Below, in pieces: positions 26,876 through 36,320 of a stretch of DNA of 64,000 nt. The DNA is from Dokdonella_A sp049583635. Its GTDB lineage: Bacteria > Pseudomonadota > Gammaproteobacteria > Xanthomonadales > Rhodanobacteraceae. Each line of letters starts with the position of its first letter. Positions within the stretch are counted from its first letter, which is position 1. The notes beneath the pieces were generated by a model. That model had not been told where the DNA came from. It worked only from the letters and a program-made list of their open reading frames with translations, and searched no databases. Position numbers and translations under genes: made by a program. Location of the stretch: positions 1-64,000 of the forward strand of contig JBAUWF010000034.1 of NCBI GenBank assembly GCA_049583635.1, written 5' to 3'.

Positions 26876-27201
26876 CGCTCGATGCGGCGGCGTCATCAGA
26901 ACCAGTTCACGCGGCCAATGTTTCAAACTGAATTTTTGGCAACGCCAAACCTGCACGCTTTGCGGCCATGGCGCACCGAGCCGGAGCGGATGTGCTTGAT
27001 TTGGAATGTTTTTACGTCAACCTGACTGCGGGCTGCGACGCTCGAGGGACATGCACCAGCGGCCCATGCCGTCCGCGCTCGCAATTGGCACTTGGCGAAC
27101 GCCAGACAACACTGCTACCTTGAACGCAATACCCCGCATTTCATCGTACCGATTCGCAAGCGATTGAACTGCATCCTCGAATCAAATCGGGCGAGGCAAT
27201 C
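26876..27201. other. 326-base intergenic region
   Basis: No convincing gene is seen here. Two small inverted repeats are present, TTTGGC-AAC-GCCAAA (near 26936-26950) and TGGC-GAAC-GCCA (near 27095). The promoter of the DUF1631-nadC pair must lie here, but I cannot single out its boxes. Confidence 0.5.
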
Positions 27202-29631
27202 ATGAATCCATCCGGCGAAGCACCCAAGGTCGTCGATCTTCAAGAGCATCTGACCGCACAGGTGGACGCTGGCGATCGACTCGGCGAACTGCTGCGTAAA
27301 GTCCGCAACGCTGCGCAGAATCGTCTGAGCAGCCTGGTCAGCACGTTGTTCGAGAATGTCGACGACGCGCTTTTCGATCTGGCCGAAAAAGCCGAAAGCA
27401 ACGCGGTCCAGACGCGTTTTTTCGATGGCATGCGCGAAATACGCAAGAAACGCCAACTGGTAGAACGTCGCTTTCACGAACAGGTCGTGCGAACGTTTGC
27501 GGCTTTTGCCGTCGGTGAACTCAAGCCGGTCAACCCCGAGCCGACCTTTTCCGGTAACGCGCGTCTGGCCTTGGTCGACGACCGGGAACTGGAAGAATCG
27601 CTTGCCGTGTCGAGCATGGTCAGCAAGACCGAAAGCCGCCTGTTGCGCGGCTTGTATCAGGCCAATCAGCGACTCGCCGTAATTGTCGGCGGCACCCGTG
27701 TCGACAACGCGACCAATCCGATCGGCCCGGCCATGCTCTGCCAAGGATTCCGCAAGGCGGTCAGCGAGTTTGATCTCGCCATCCAGGTCAAGTTGATTAT
27801 CTACAAGCTGTTCGATCGCTATGTGCTGGCCGGACTCGATGCGCTTTACGATGAAGTCAACGGAGAGTTGATCCGCGCCGGTGTGTTGCCGCAAATCCGG
27901 CATCGTGTACCGCACGGGAGCCATGCCCAGCCGGCGTTGGCCCGTGGCAGCGCACACTCCGCATCGTCCGGTTCGGACGCACAAGCACACGACGAATCAG
28001 ACGCTCGCAACGACGCGACAACCAGCGAATTGCAGGTGGAGCTTTACAACACCGTATGTTCGCTGCTGGCTCGACGTCACGAATCACCGGCGTACGCGCC
28101 ACGCAATCCGGGCCAATACGCTCGCGGCGCGGCCGCGGGCGATGATGATTCGTGGCTGAGTCCCACCACCCTGTTGAGCGCACTGAATGTCCTGCAGGGA
28201 CAGGCCAGATCGACCTCTGAGCCGCTGGTCGCCGGCAACGCCGAGATTGTCCTGCAACTCAAGCGCGAACTGTATGAAGAGGCGCGTCGTTTCGACGGCA
28301 GGGCCAAGGCCGCGCGCGCGTCGGCGGCTGACGAGGACACCATCGATCTGGTTGGAATGCTGTTCGAGTACATTCTGCAGGATCGCAATCTGCCGGCGCA
28401 GATTCAGGCCTTGCTCGGACGGTTGCAGATTCCGTATCTCAAGGTCGCGATCGTCGACAAGCACCTGTTCGCGCAAAAGAGCCATCCTGCTCGGCAACTG
28501 CTTGATCTGCTGGCAGAGGCCGGGCTCGGTTGGTCGGAGGAAGCGGATGCCGATCACCGTCTGATCGAACGCATCAAGCAGTCGGTCACGGTGATTCTGC
28601 GCAATTTCGATGACGACGTAAGCGTGTTCGAAAGCGAGCTGTCCGCGTTCGGGGAATTCATGGACCGGCATCGCCGCCGTTCCAGGGTGGCCGAGCAACG
28701 CGCATCGGAAACCGCTCGCGGGCGCGAAAAACTGCACGCCGCGCGACACACCGTCGCACGCGAGATCGTGCAGTGCATCGGCGAGCGCCAACTGCCTGCG
28801 GTAGTGCGGGCGGTGCTCGCCCGCCCATGGGCGAATTATCTGGTTCTCACCCTGCTTCGCAACGGCTTGGGGTCGGAGGAATGGAACAGTGGATTGCACT
28901 TCGCCGCACAGTTCGTATGGAGCGCGTTGCCGAAAACAACTGACTCCGATCGCGCGCGACTGCGTGAACTGCTCCCGTGGGTCGAGGAAACGCTGCGGCA
29001 CGGCTTGATTACCGTCGCCTATCAGGACAATGACCTGATCAGGCTGATGCAGCAGTTGTCGCACCTGTATCGACAATTGCTCGGCGATGAGTCCATAACG
29101 CTAGGGCCGTCGACGCAAACCGGTGGCGAGGCCGGCTCCATCAAGGCGCTGAACACGGAGTCGCCAGCCGCCGATGGCGACCGGCCGGGCGACACTTCGG
29201 TCAGCGCCAGTATCGACGACCTGCCGACGATCGATGGCGCAATCGAGGAAATAATCCTCGCCAGCGCATCCGCCGAGCAGGAAGGTCCGATCGACAGCAA
29301 CGAGCCGGAAGATGAATTTCTGCAAAGCGCCCGCGCCATGAAGGTAGGTACTTGGCTCGAGTTCGTTGACGAGGCGGGTAATCGTGAACGCGCCAAGCTG
29401 TCATGGATCAGCCCGATCAGTTCGAGATATCTGTTCGTAAATCGACGCGGCCTGAAAATCTGCGACAAGACCGTCTATGCGCTGGCCGCGGAACTGCGCT
29501 GCGGAGCGAGCACGATTCTTGCCGACGTGCCGCTGTTCGACCGTGCACTCGGCGCAATCGTCGAGCGCCTGCGTCAGGCACATGCGGACGGCAAGAGCAA
29601 TCCGCCGCCGGCCCCGTCGCCGACCGGTTGA
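27202..29631 (+). CDS. DUF1631-family protein
   Basis: An 809-residue, mostly helical cytoplasmic protein. The N-terminal third (LFDLAEKAESNAVQTRFFDGMREIRKKR) and the long helical middle fit family DUF1631. A flexible acidic stretch (about 640-720) leads to a C-terminal module, KVGTWLEFVDE then LSWISPISSRYLFVNRRGLK, that looks like a PilZ-type beta fold. If real, that would suggest c-di-GMP binding, but the canonical RxxxR is not obvious. It overlaps nadC by TTGA. The family role is unknown to me. Confidence 0.88.
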   Translation: MNPSGEAPKVVDLQEHLTAQVDAGDRLGELLRKVRNAAQNRLSSLVSTLFENVDDALFDLAEKAESNAVQTRFFDGMREIRKKRQLVERRFHEQVVRTFAAFAVGELKPVNPEPTFSGNARLALVDDRELEESLAVSSMVSKTESRLLRGLYQANQRLAVIVGGTRVDNATNPIGPAMLCQGFRKAVSEFDLAIQVKLIIYKLFDRYVLAGLDALYDEVNGELIRAGVLPQIRHRVPHGSHAQPALARGSAHSASSGSDAQAHDESDARNDATTSELQVELYNTVCSLLARRHESPAYAPRNPGQYARGAAAGDDDSWLSPTTLLSALNVLQGQARSTSEPLVAGNAEIVLQLKRELYEEARRFDGRAKAARASAADEDTIDLVGMLFEYILQDRNLPAQIQALLGRLQIPYLKVAIVDKHLFAQKSHPARQLLDLLAEAGLGWSEEADADHRLIERIKQSVTVILRNFDDDVSVFESELSAFGEFMDRHRRRSRVAEQRASETARGREKLHAARHTVAREIVQCIGERQLPAVVRAVLARPWANYLVLTLLRNGLGSEEWNSGLHFAAQFVWSALPKTTDSDRARLRELLPWVEETLRHGLITVAYQDNDLIRLMQQLSHLYRQLLGDESITLGPSTQTGGEAGSIKALNTESPAADGDRPGDTSVSASIDDLPTIDGAIEEIILASASAEQEGPIDSNEPEDEFLQSARAMKVGTWLEFVDEAGNRERAKLSWISPISSRYLFVNRRGLKICDKTVYALAAELRCGASTILADVPLFDRALGAIVERLRQAHADGKSNPPPAPSPTG

Positions 29632-30539
29632 CCGAAACCTTGTCGGGTCAGGTCGATTGTCCCGCGCCGCCGGAAGCAACCGGTTGCGCGCAGCCAATCC
29701 GGCACGTCGCTGCGGCGACTGTCCGGCGCGATGTGCAACGCGCACTGGACGAGGACATCGGCAGCGGCGATCTCACCGCCGATCTGCTGTCGCCCGAATG
29801 TAAGGCGCATGCCCAGCTGATTACCCGCGAAGAAGCCGTGCTGTGCGGGGCGGCATGGTTCACGGAATGCTTCGCGCAAGTCGACGCCAGCGTGTGCATC
29901 GACTGGAAAGCCGCAGAGGCAACTCGGGTCGCGGCCGGGTCACTGCTCTGCCGCATTCAGGGGCCGGCGCGCGCGCTCGTTACTGCGGAGAGGACCGCTC
30001 TCAACTTTCTGCAAACCTTGTCCGCAACCGCAACGGTTGCGGAACGCTACGTGAGGGCCGTGCGCGGGACCCGCGCAACCATCCTCGATACCCGCAAGAC
30101 CATCCCTGGCTTGCGCGAAGCACAGAAATACGCAGTGCGTGTCGGCGGCGCGACCAACCATCGCATGGGACTGCACGATGCGGTACTGATCAAGGAAAAC
30201 CATATTGCGGCGATGGGCTCCGTAAGTGCAGCTGTCGCTCGCGCACGCGCGCTGCACCCGGGAGTGCCGGTCGAGACGGAGGTCGAGAGCTTTGCAGAAT
30301 TACGCGAGGCGCTGGAAGCCGGAACCGATCGCATCCTGCTCGACGAGTTCGAACTTGATGACCTGGCGCGCGCCGTGAGGGAGGTAGCCGGCCGGATACC
30401 ACTGGAAGTGTCGGGAAGTGTCGGGCTAGAGCGCGTGCGCGCAATCGCCGAAACCGGCGTCGACTTCATCTCCGTCGGCTCGCTGACCAAACATATCCAT
30501 GCAGTCGATCTGTCCATGCGCATCGAGCTGATCGACTAG
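29628..30539 (+). CDS. nadC: nicotinate-nucleotide pyrophosphorylase
   Basis: A quinolinate phosphoribosyltransferase of about 303 residues that makes nicotinate mononucleotide in de novo NAD synthesis. Marks are EDIGSGDLTADLL, ILDTRKTIPGLR, GGATNHRMGLHDAVLIKENHI and the C-terminal GVDFISVGSLTKH. No ATG stands before the conserved domain; I take a TTG overlapping the DUF1631 stop, which gives the usual N-terminal length. A second TTG four codons later is possible. Ribosome binding is weak, so translational coupling is likely. Confidence 0.95.
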   Translation: MTETLSGQVDCPAPPEATGCAQPIRHVAAATVRRDVQRALDEDIGSGDLTADLLSPECKAHAQLITREEAVLCGAAWFTECFAQVDASVCIDWKAAEATRVAAGSLLCRIQGPARALVTAERTALNFLQTLSATATVAERYVRAVRGTRATILDTRKTIPGLREAQKYAVRVGGATNHRMGLHDAVLIKENHIAAMGSVSAAVARARALHPGVPVETEVESFAELREALEAGTDRILLDEFELDDLARAVREVAGRIPLEVSGSVGLERVRAIAETGVDFISVGSLTKHIHAVDLSMRIELID

Positions 30540-30852
30540 CGACCCGCTCGCCCCGGCGGCAAGCCGGGGCACTGGCTTGGTTGGCTGGCCTCTCGCTTCT
30601 TTCGCCTTTAGCAATGCCGTCGCAAGGGTTCCGCTCGCCTCTGCGACGAGCGTGCCGCCCCGCGGGCTTTTCCGACCGCCACTCACCGCCGCCAACGGGA
30701 CCCGAGAGCAACAGTTTTCGTGCCGTACGCGGTGTCGAGCGTCGCAGCCGCCAGCGGAAAACCCTGAAGGGCGCCGGCAACCGGCGCCTCCGGCGAGCGC
30801 AACAAGCGCGACCGCATCACCAGGGGCCAGAGAAGCGAAATGGAAACCGTCC
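30540..30852. other. 313-base gap with two strong inverted repeats
   Basis: Between the convergent nadC and FHA genes lie GCCCCGGC-ggcaa-GCCGGGGC (30550-30570) and GGCGCCGG-caa-CCGGCGCC (30770-30788), both with perfect 8-base arms. Neither has a good T-run on the plus strand. Open frames across the gap have no recognisable product. The pair may mark transcript ends or the borders of a repeated element. Confidence 0.5.
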
Positions 30853-31653
30853 CTAGAGCCAGTGCAGCAGCCCATACACAGTGACCGCGATCACCACGAC
30901 AATAGCCACGATCACCGCCATGCGCGCATAGCCGGCGCCGACGGAGACCGCCGGTGGTAGTGCGTCGAGGACGTGTGCGCCGGCAGCTTGCCGACGCACG
31001 TTCCCTGCAGTCGACGCCAACAGAAATCGGACGGTGTCCAGGCGCAACTCGTCACCGGGCCTGAGCAACCCGCTTTGCACGCGCTTGTCATTGATATAGG
31101 TGCCGTTGGCCGACCCCAGATCCTCCACCGCAACGCCATCCATGCCGGCGCTCAAACGCACATGACGACGCGAAATTTCTTCGCTCGGCACCGTGATGTC
31201 GCAAGCGCTCTGGCGCCCGATTATCACGCTGCCGACAATGTTGAAACGCTTGCCGAAGGTACTGCCGGAAACGCCGCGTAGGGCATACCCTGGCAGCGCC
31301 GACCGGATCCGGGTGCGGTCGTCGGCATCGGTCGCGGACTCCCGGCCGGGCGAAGATCGCGGTTTGGCTTCGGCCGTTGCGACGACCCGGCATCCGACGC
31401 TACCCAAGCGCAGCAGATCGCCTGCGTTGAGTGCAGCTTCACCGTCGACGCGCTGACCGTTCAGCACAACCGGCGCATCGCCGTCGAGCGCGCGCACGCG
31501 CGCCTGACCGACACCACACTCGATCTCGGCATGGTGCGCTGCCAGCCCCGGGGCGCCGAGCCGTAACTCGCAATCACGCGCCGTGCCGACGCGGGTGATA
31601 CCTTCGAGCAACGCAAACGACGCATGCTCGCGATCTGGAAAGATCAGCTTCAT
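30853..31653 (-). CDS. FHA-domain membrane protein
   Basis: A 266-residue protein. The first FHA-like domain (about 1-92) is degenerate, with GTARDCEL and LNGQRV. The second (about 136-215) is canonical: IGRQSACDI, SRRHV and DLGSANGTYIN, the residues that bind phospho-Thr. A single transmembrane helix (246-263) ends the chain, so the FHA domains face the cytoplasm. GGGGAGG lies before the ATG. No kinase or type VI genes are nearby; it may tether phosphoproteins to the membrane. Confidence 0.87.
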   Translation of the reverse strand: MKLIFPDREHASFALLEGITRVGTARDCELRLGAPGLAAHHAEIECGVGQARVRALDGDAPVVLNGQRVDGEAALNAGDLLRLGSVGCRVVATAEAKPRSSPGRESATDADDRTRIRSALPGYALRGVSGSTFGKRFNIVGSVIIGRQSACDITVPSEEISRRHVRLSAGMDGVAVEDLGSANGTYINDKRVQSGLLRPGDELRLDTVRFLLASTAGNVRRQAAGAHVLDALPPAVSVGAGYARMAVIVAIVVVIAVTVYGLLHWL

Positions 31654-31798
31654 TGTCCCTCCCCTGCCGGCAAATGCCGGACTTGTCCGTCCCGTCACCC
31701 AAGGGAATTGTAGCCAATCGAGGGGAATCGGGCGCTTGGTGCAGCAACCGCGCGGGACCGTGCTTGTGCCGCATGGTCGGGTTGGTCACACTGGTGCC

Positions 31799-32164
31799 GT
31801 GCTCGGACCCTGGATCTGCCTGCTGCTGATCGCAGCCGCCGTTTGTTTGTGGATGGCGGCATTGCGCGCGCGCGAGTTGGCGGTCCACTTCGGCCACGCG
31901 TTGTGCCGTCGGGCCGGCGTGCAGCTACTCGACCAGAGTGTGTCGTTGCAGCGACTGCGACTGCGCCTTGTCAAAGGACGATTACATTGTTGCCGACGCT
32001 ACGGTTTCGAACTCAGCGTGAACGGCAATGACCGCCACCGCGGATATCTGGATCTGCGAGGCGGGCATCTGGAAACCTGGAGCCTGCCATGGCTGGCGGA
32101 CGACGAACCCGAGCCCCCCAAACTAGCTGAGCTGCCATCGCTCGCACCCGGCAGGTCTATTTGA
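31799..32164 (+). CDS. DUF3301-family membrane protein
   Basis: A 121-residue protein with one N-terminal transmembrane helix (WICLLLIAAAVCLWMAA) and a cytoplasmic basic domain: LRARELAVHFGHALCRRAGVQLLDQSVSLQRLRL, fitting DUF3301. The start is a GTG with only a weak ribosome binding site. It is divergent from the FHA gene and overlaps the sspB end by 8 bases in opposite direction. Function unknown. Confidence 0.82.
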   Translation: MLGPWICLLLIAAAVCLWMAALRARELAVHFGHALCRRAGVQLLDQSVSLQRLRLRLVKGRLHCCRRYGFELSVNGNDRHRGYLDLRGGHLETWSLPWLADDEPEPPKLAELPSLAPGRSI

Positions 32165-32549
32165 CGACGTGCAGGTGTGCGCGCTTTGGGGGGGCTTCGT
32201 CGGATTCCGACGCGGCAGGTCCGGGCGGTTCCGGGGGCGACTCGTCCGCGGGAAACATCATGCCCTGACCGTTTTCCTTTGCATAGATCGCCAATACTGC
32301 GGATATCGGCAGGTCCACAATCTGGCTGACTCCGCCGAAACGGGCATGGCAGCGGACGCGATCCGGACCGAGAACGAGTTGGGTCACCGCTCGCGCCGCG
32401 ATATTAAGGACCACGCGTCCGTCCTTGGTCGCGCCAGCCGGAACCCTCACGGTCGGAGCCAGTGCATCCACCAGCAGGTAAGGCGTCAGCTCATTGTCCG
32501 TAATCCAATCGTACAACGCACGCAACAAATAGGGTCGATTGGACGTCAT
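32157..32549 (-). CDS. sspB: ClpXP protease specificity-enhancing factor SspB
   Basis: A 130-residue adaptor that brings ssrA-tagged proteins to ClpXP. The substrate-binding fold is clear (NRPYLLRALYDWI, VVLNIAARAV, ARFGGVSQIVDLP, VLAIYAKENGQGM). The C-terminal LHVVK is the ClpX-binding tail, after a disordered Pro/Glu linker. ATGs six or seven codons upstream are possible starts. It follows sspA by about 20 bases, the standard sspAB order. Confidence 0.95.
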   Translation of the reverse strand: MTSNRPYLLRALYDWITDNELTPYLLVDALAPTVRVPAGATKDGRVVLNIAARAVTQLVLGPDRVRCHARFGGVSQIVDLPISAVLAIYAKENGQGMMFPADESPPEPPGPAASESDEAPPKRAHLHVVK

Positions 32550-32568
32550 TGCCGATGCTGACATCATC

Positions 32569-33201
32569 TCAGGGATGCAGCATCTTTTCTTCCGGGGTCA
32601 GGCTGCGGGTGAAACCTGGATTGCGGAAGATGCGATCACCATAGTCGTTGATGACGGACGCCTCGCGCGGCAATTGCACACCCAGTGCGTCCAGGCGCCA
32701 GATCAACGGAGCGAGTGCGCAGTCGGCCAAGCTCATTTCCGGACTGAGAAAGAATTTCGAGGCCTTGAATGCCGGAATGTTCTTGAGCAACTCGTCGCGC
32801 AACGCCTTGCGCGCCGCATCCGCGCCGCGACCACCCTCATCGATCTCGTCGACCAGCGTCAGCCAGTCGTTCTCGATGCGCACTACGGCCAGCCGCAGGC
32901 GCGCACGCGAGAGCGGATCGACCGGCATCAACGGCGGATGCGGGTAGCGCTCGTCGAGATATTCGCAGATGACGTTGGTGTCGTACAGGACCAGATCGCG
33001 ATCGACCAGTGTCGGTACCGAATTGTAGGGATTGAGATCCAGCAGGTCCTCGGGCGGATCGTCGAGATCCACCGGCACCTGATCGAACACGACACCTTTG
33101 GCAGCAAGCACCAGGCGCACCCGATGGCAATGCACGCAGTCGCGCGCCGAATACAGGGTCAGGACCGTGCGTGAGCGCGGGTTCAACGCAATGCTGGACA
33201 C
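32569..33201 (-). CDS. sspA: stringent starvation protein A
   Basis: A 210-residue glutathione-transferase-fold protein that binds RNA polymerase and alters transcription during stress. LTLYSARDCVHCHRVRLVLAAKG, NPYNSVPTLVDRDLVLYD and YLDERYPHPPLMPVDPLSRAR are diagnostic; the PHPP loop faces RNA polymerase. A GTG at 33201 with AGGA just upstream gives the family length; the ATG at 33255 would add 18 atypical residues. It follows petC, as in many proteobacteria. Confidence 0.95.
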   Translation of the reverse strand: MSSIALNPRSRTVLTLYSARDCVHCHRVRLVLAAKGVVFDQVPVDLDDPPEDLLDLNPYNSVPTLVDRDLVLYDTNVICEYLDERYPHPPLMPVDPLSRARLRLAVVRIENDWLTLVDEIDEGGRGADAARKALRDELLKNIPAFKASKFFLSPEMSLADCALAPLIWRLDALGVQLPREASVINDYGDRIFRNPGFTRSLTPEEKMLHP

Positions 33202-33355
33202 GCCTTCCTGCCGGTTGCGGTTTTCGCGCCCGCGGCGCGCTGACAATGCGGTCATCCGATTCCCCCCTCCGGCTGCGGCAATCGCCGCAATCGACACAAC
33301 CGCTGCCAAGGTTGCGTCAACCCTTTGACCTGGCCGGCGATCGCCGCGAATTGTT

Positions 33356-34153
33356 TCAATGTACGTCCTTCCAGTATTCCTTCTTCAGGAACCACGCGAT
33401 AAAGGTGAATGCGGCCAGATACAACACCACCCAGACGCCCATCGACTCGCGTTTGAGCGCCGCCGGTTCGCCGGCATATTGCAGGAACGCAGTGATATCG
33501 CGCGCCGTCTGAACAAACTCTTCCCGGTTCTGACTTCCAGGCCGGGCCAATTCCAGCCGCTCGATGACCGCATCGTGGCCCGCTTCGCCGGGTTTGTAAA
33601 CGGCGGTCTGCAAACCTTGCAACTCCCAAAGCGGATTCGGCATCGACGCGTTCGGAAACACCGTGTTGTTCCAACCGACCGGACGGCTCGGATCCAGATA
33701 GAACGACTGCAGATAGCTGTAGATCCAATCCGGACCCTTGGCGCGCGCCTCCAGCGACAGATCGGGCGGCGCCTTGCCGAACCATTTCTGCGCGTCGGCA
33801 GCCGGCATGCGGCTGACCGCGTGATTGCCGATCTTGGCTCCGGTAAAAATCAGGCTGCGGGCGACCTCATCGTCGCTGAGCCCCAGATCCGCCGCGATAC
33901 GCGAATAGCGCAGATATTTCAGCGAGTGACAGCCCGAGCAGTAGTTGAAGAAAAGCTTGGCACCGTGTTGCACCGAAGCCATCGCATCGATGCGGGTATT
34001 CGCCGCCTCGAGACCGTTGCCCTCCTCGGCACGCGCCTTGCCGGCCAGTGCGCCGGCCAACAGCGCGCCGGCTATCAGTGCCAGCAGTGGCCGATGCAGG
34101 AATGAGAGGCCACGCCGGCGCGCCGCGATTGCGTAATGATTCATCTCAGTCAT
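33356..34153 (-). CDS. petC: cytochrome c1
   Basis: The haem-c subunit of the bc1 complex, 265 residues. It has a signal sequence (about 17-43), the haem motif CSGCH, the second haem ligand Met in the SRMPAAD or NASMPNPLW region, and a C-terminal membrane anchor (VWVVLYLAAFTFIAWFL). The start overlaps the end of petB; an ATG three codons later is an alternative. Confidence 0.96.
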   Translation of the reverse strand: MTEMNHYAIAARRRGLSFLHRPLLALIAGALLAGALAGKARAEEGNGLEAANTRIDAMASVQHGAKLFFNYCSGCHSLKYLRYSRIAADLGLSDDEVARSLIFTGAKIGNHAVSRMPAADAQKWFGKAPPDLSLEARAKGPDWIYSYLQSFYLDPSRPVGWNNTVFPNASMPNPLWELQGLQTAVYKPGEAGHDAVIERLELARPGSQNREEFVQTARDITAFLQYAGEPAALKRESMGVWVVLYLAAFTFIAWFLKKEYWKDVH

Positions 34154-35441
34154 GCGTCGTCACCCGCTCCGGCACCGGCTTGGTTCTCTCGAAACCGAAA
34201 TACGTATAGACCCAGAGAAACACAAAGAAACCGAAATACAACACAACCAGAATACGGCCGAAAATGTTTTCGATGAAGGTCACGTTGGCATCGGGACCGA
34301 AGATTTCCGGAATCCACTCAGCGGTCTTGTCTGCACCGATCGTGCCGAGCAGAAGGAACACCAGAGCGAACACGCCGAGCGCTATCTTGTAGCCGCGTCC
34401 GCGATAGCGGATCGACTTGACCTTGCCCCTGTCCAGCCACGGCACCAGAAACAGCAGGAATATAGACGAGAACATCGCGAGCACGCCGGGCAGCTTGGCC
34501 GGAATCATGCGCACGATCGCGTAGAACGGCGTGAAGTACCAGACCGGCTTGATCGCCGCCGGAGTCACCAGATTGTTGGCCGGAATGAAATTGTCGGGCT
34601 CGAGGAACCAGCCGCCGACACCGGGCTGGAAGAAAATGATGAAGGCGCAGATGATCAGGAAAAATCCGGTCCCGAACAAATCCTTGACGGTGTAGTAGGG
34701 GTGGAACGGAATGCCGTCGAGCGGATGACCGTCCGGCCCCTTGTTCTTCTTGATCTCGACGCCATCGGGATTGTTCGAGCCGACTTCATGCAACGCGGCC
34801 AGATGCAGCACCACCAGCAGCAGCAAGACCAGCGGAAGCGCGACCACGTGCAGCGCGAAGAAGCGGTTGAGCGTTGCGCCCGAGGGCAGATAATCGCCCA
34901 TGATCCATTGCACCAGCGTATCCCCGATCCACGGAACGGCGCTGAACAACGTAATGATCACCTTGGCGCCCCAAAACGACATGTTGCCCCACGGCAACAC
35001 GTATCCCATGAACGCCTCCGCCATCAGCACCAGGAAGATCAGCATACCGAGCAGCCAGACCAGTTCGCGCGGCTTCTTGTAGGAGCCATACATCAGGCCG
35101 CGAAACATGTGCAGATAGACCACGACGAAGAACATCGAGGCGCCGACCTCGTGCATGTAGCGGATCAGCCAGCCCCACTGCACGTCGCGCATGATGTACT
35201 CGACCGATGCGAACGCGCCGGCCGCGCTGGGATTGTAAAACATGGTCAGGAAAATGCCGGTGACGATCTGGTTGACCAGCACCAGCAGCGCCAGCGAACC
35301 GAAGTAATACATGACATTGAAGTTCTTCGGTGCGTAGTAGCCGCTGGTGTGCGAGGCCATGAACGACAGGATAGGCAGCCGATCCTCGACCCAGGCCAGC
35401 ACGCGGTTTTTCGGATGGACGCGGTGGGCTGTCGTGCTCAT
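34146..35441 (-). CDS. petB: cytochrome b of the bc1 complex
   Basis: A 431-residue membrane protein with about eight to nine helices. It binds two b haems through His pairs in helices B and D (RYMHEVGASMFFVVVYLHMF and HVVALPLVLLLLVVLHL). The quinol site has a PEWY-type block, here PVWYFTP, a variant with Val in place of Glu that deserves checking. The start overlaps the petA stop in ATGA. Confidence 0.97.
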   Translation of the reverse strand: MSTTAHRVHPKNRVLAWVEDRLPILSFMASHTSGYYAPKNFNVMYYFGSLALLVLVNQIVTGIFLTMFYNPSAAGAFASVEYIMRDVQWGWLIRYMHEVGASMFFVVVYLHMFRGLMYGSYKKPRELVWLLGMLIFLVLMAEAFMGYVLPWGNMSFWGAKVIITLFSAVPWIGDTLVQWIMGDYLPSGATLNRFFALHVVALPLVLLLLVVLHLAALHEVGSNNPDGVEIKKNKGPDGHPLDGIPFHPYYTVKDLFGTGFFLIICAFIIFFQPGVGGWFLEPDNFIPANNLVTPAAIKPVWYFTPFYAIVRMIPAKLPGVLAMFSSIFLLFLVPWLDRGKVKSIRYRGRGYKIALGVFALVFLLLGTIGADKTAEWIPEIFGPDANVTFIENIFGRILVVLYFGFFVFLWVYTYFGFERTKPVPERVTTHD

Positions 35442-36040
35442 CCTTTCGCTCCTGCCGCATCAACGCCAATCTGGATCTGGGTATCGGTGACGAAATGGTA
35501 CGGCGGCACCACCATGTTGGCCGGCGCCGGCACGCCGTCGTAGACACGCGCGGCCATGTCGTAACGCGATTTGTGGCAGGGACAGAAGAATCCGCCCTTC
35601 CAGTCCGGATCGAACGGTTCGGGCGTGATCTCGCCCTTGTAATCCGGCACACAGCCAAGGTGCGTACAGATACCGACGATGACCAGCCACTCTGGCTTGA
35701 TCGAGCGATATTCGTTTTTCGCGTACGCCGGCTGCTGATCGGTGTTGTCGCTGTTCGGATCCTTCAGGCGCGAATCCTGCCCAGGCAGCGTGGCAAGCTG
35801 CGCCTTGGTGCGATTGACGACAAATACCGGCAGGCCGCGCCAGCCAAAGGTGACCTTCTGACCGGGCTCGATCTTGGCGATATCCGCCATCACCGGCGCA
35901 CCGAGGGATTTGGCGCGCGCGCTCGGTTCCCACGATTTGATGAAAGGCACTGCCGCGAGTACGACTCCAGCTCCGCCGACCACCGAGGTCGTCGCGGTCA
36001 GGAATCGGCGACGGCCCTTGTTGACGCCCTCGTTCGCCAT
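35438..36040 (-). CDS. petA: Rieske iron-sulfur subunit
   Basis: A 200-residue [2Fe-2S] protein of the bc1 complex. A twin-Arg signal (GRRRFLTATTS) and membrane helix (about 19-33) target and anchor it through Tat. Cluster ligands lie in CTHLGC and CPCHKSRYD. GGAG lies seven bases before the ATG at 36040. It heads the operon petABC-sspAB. Confidence 0.97.
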   Translation of the reverse strand: MANEGVNKGRRRFLTATTSVVGGAGVVLAAVPFIKSWEPSARAKSLGAPVMADIAKIEPGQKVTFGWRGLPVFVVNRTKAQLATLPGQDSRLKDPNSDNTDQQPAYAKNEYRSIKPEWLVIVGICTHLGCVPDYKGEITPEPFDPDWKGGFFCPCHKSRYDMAARVYDGVPAPANMVVPPYHFVTDTQIQIGVDAAGAKG

Positions 36041-36320
36041 CCAACACTCCGCTGAACTTATCGACAAAAACCAGCACGCATCGGGAAGGCTCGCAGCCTC
36101 GCCAATTCCCACGATTCCCACACGTAATCCGAACCCCGCCGCGCGTGAATCGATCATTCGGCCACCGGTCGCGGTCGAATCCATTCATGACGCACGCAGC
36201 GGCTGCAAGCAAGCTGGGGCTTGCCCCAAAAACGTGGTAGTTTAACGAACCCCCTCGCACCGCACAATCAAGGTCGACGCGGCATACGCCCGTTGCCTGC
36301 GGCGCCGCTCATATACCGAC

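Noticed and set aside
30426..30875. A minus-strand frame over the nadC-FHA gap
   Set aside because: It overlaps the ends of two real convergent genes and has Cys/Arg-rich low-information content.
34152..35543. A 463-codon plus-strand frame
   Set aside because: It mirrors petB; composition is rich in His, Gln and Arg, as usual for antisense frames, while petB is unmistakable.
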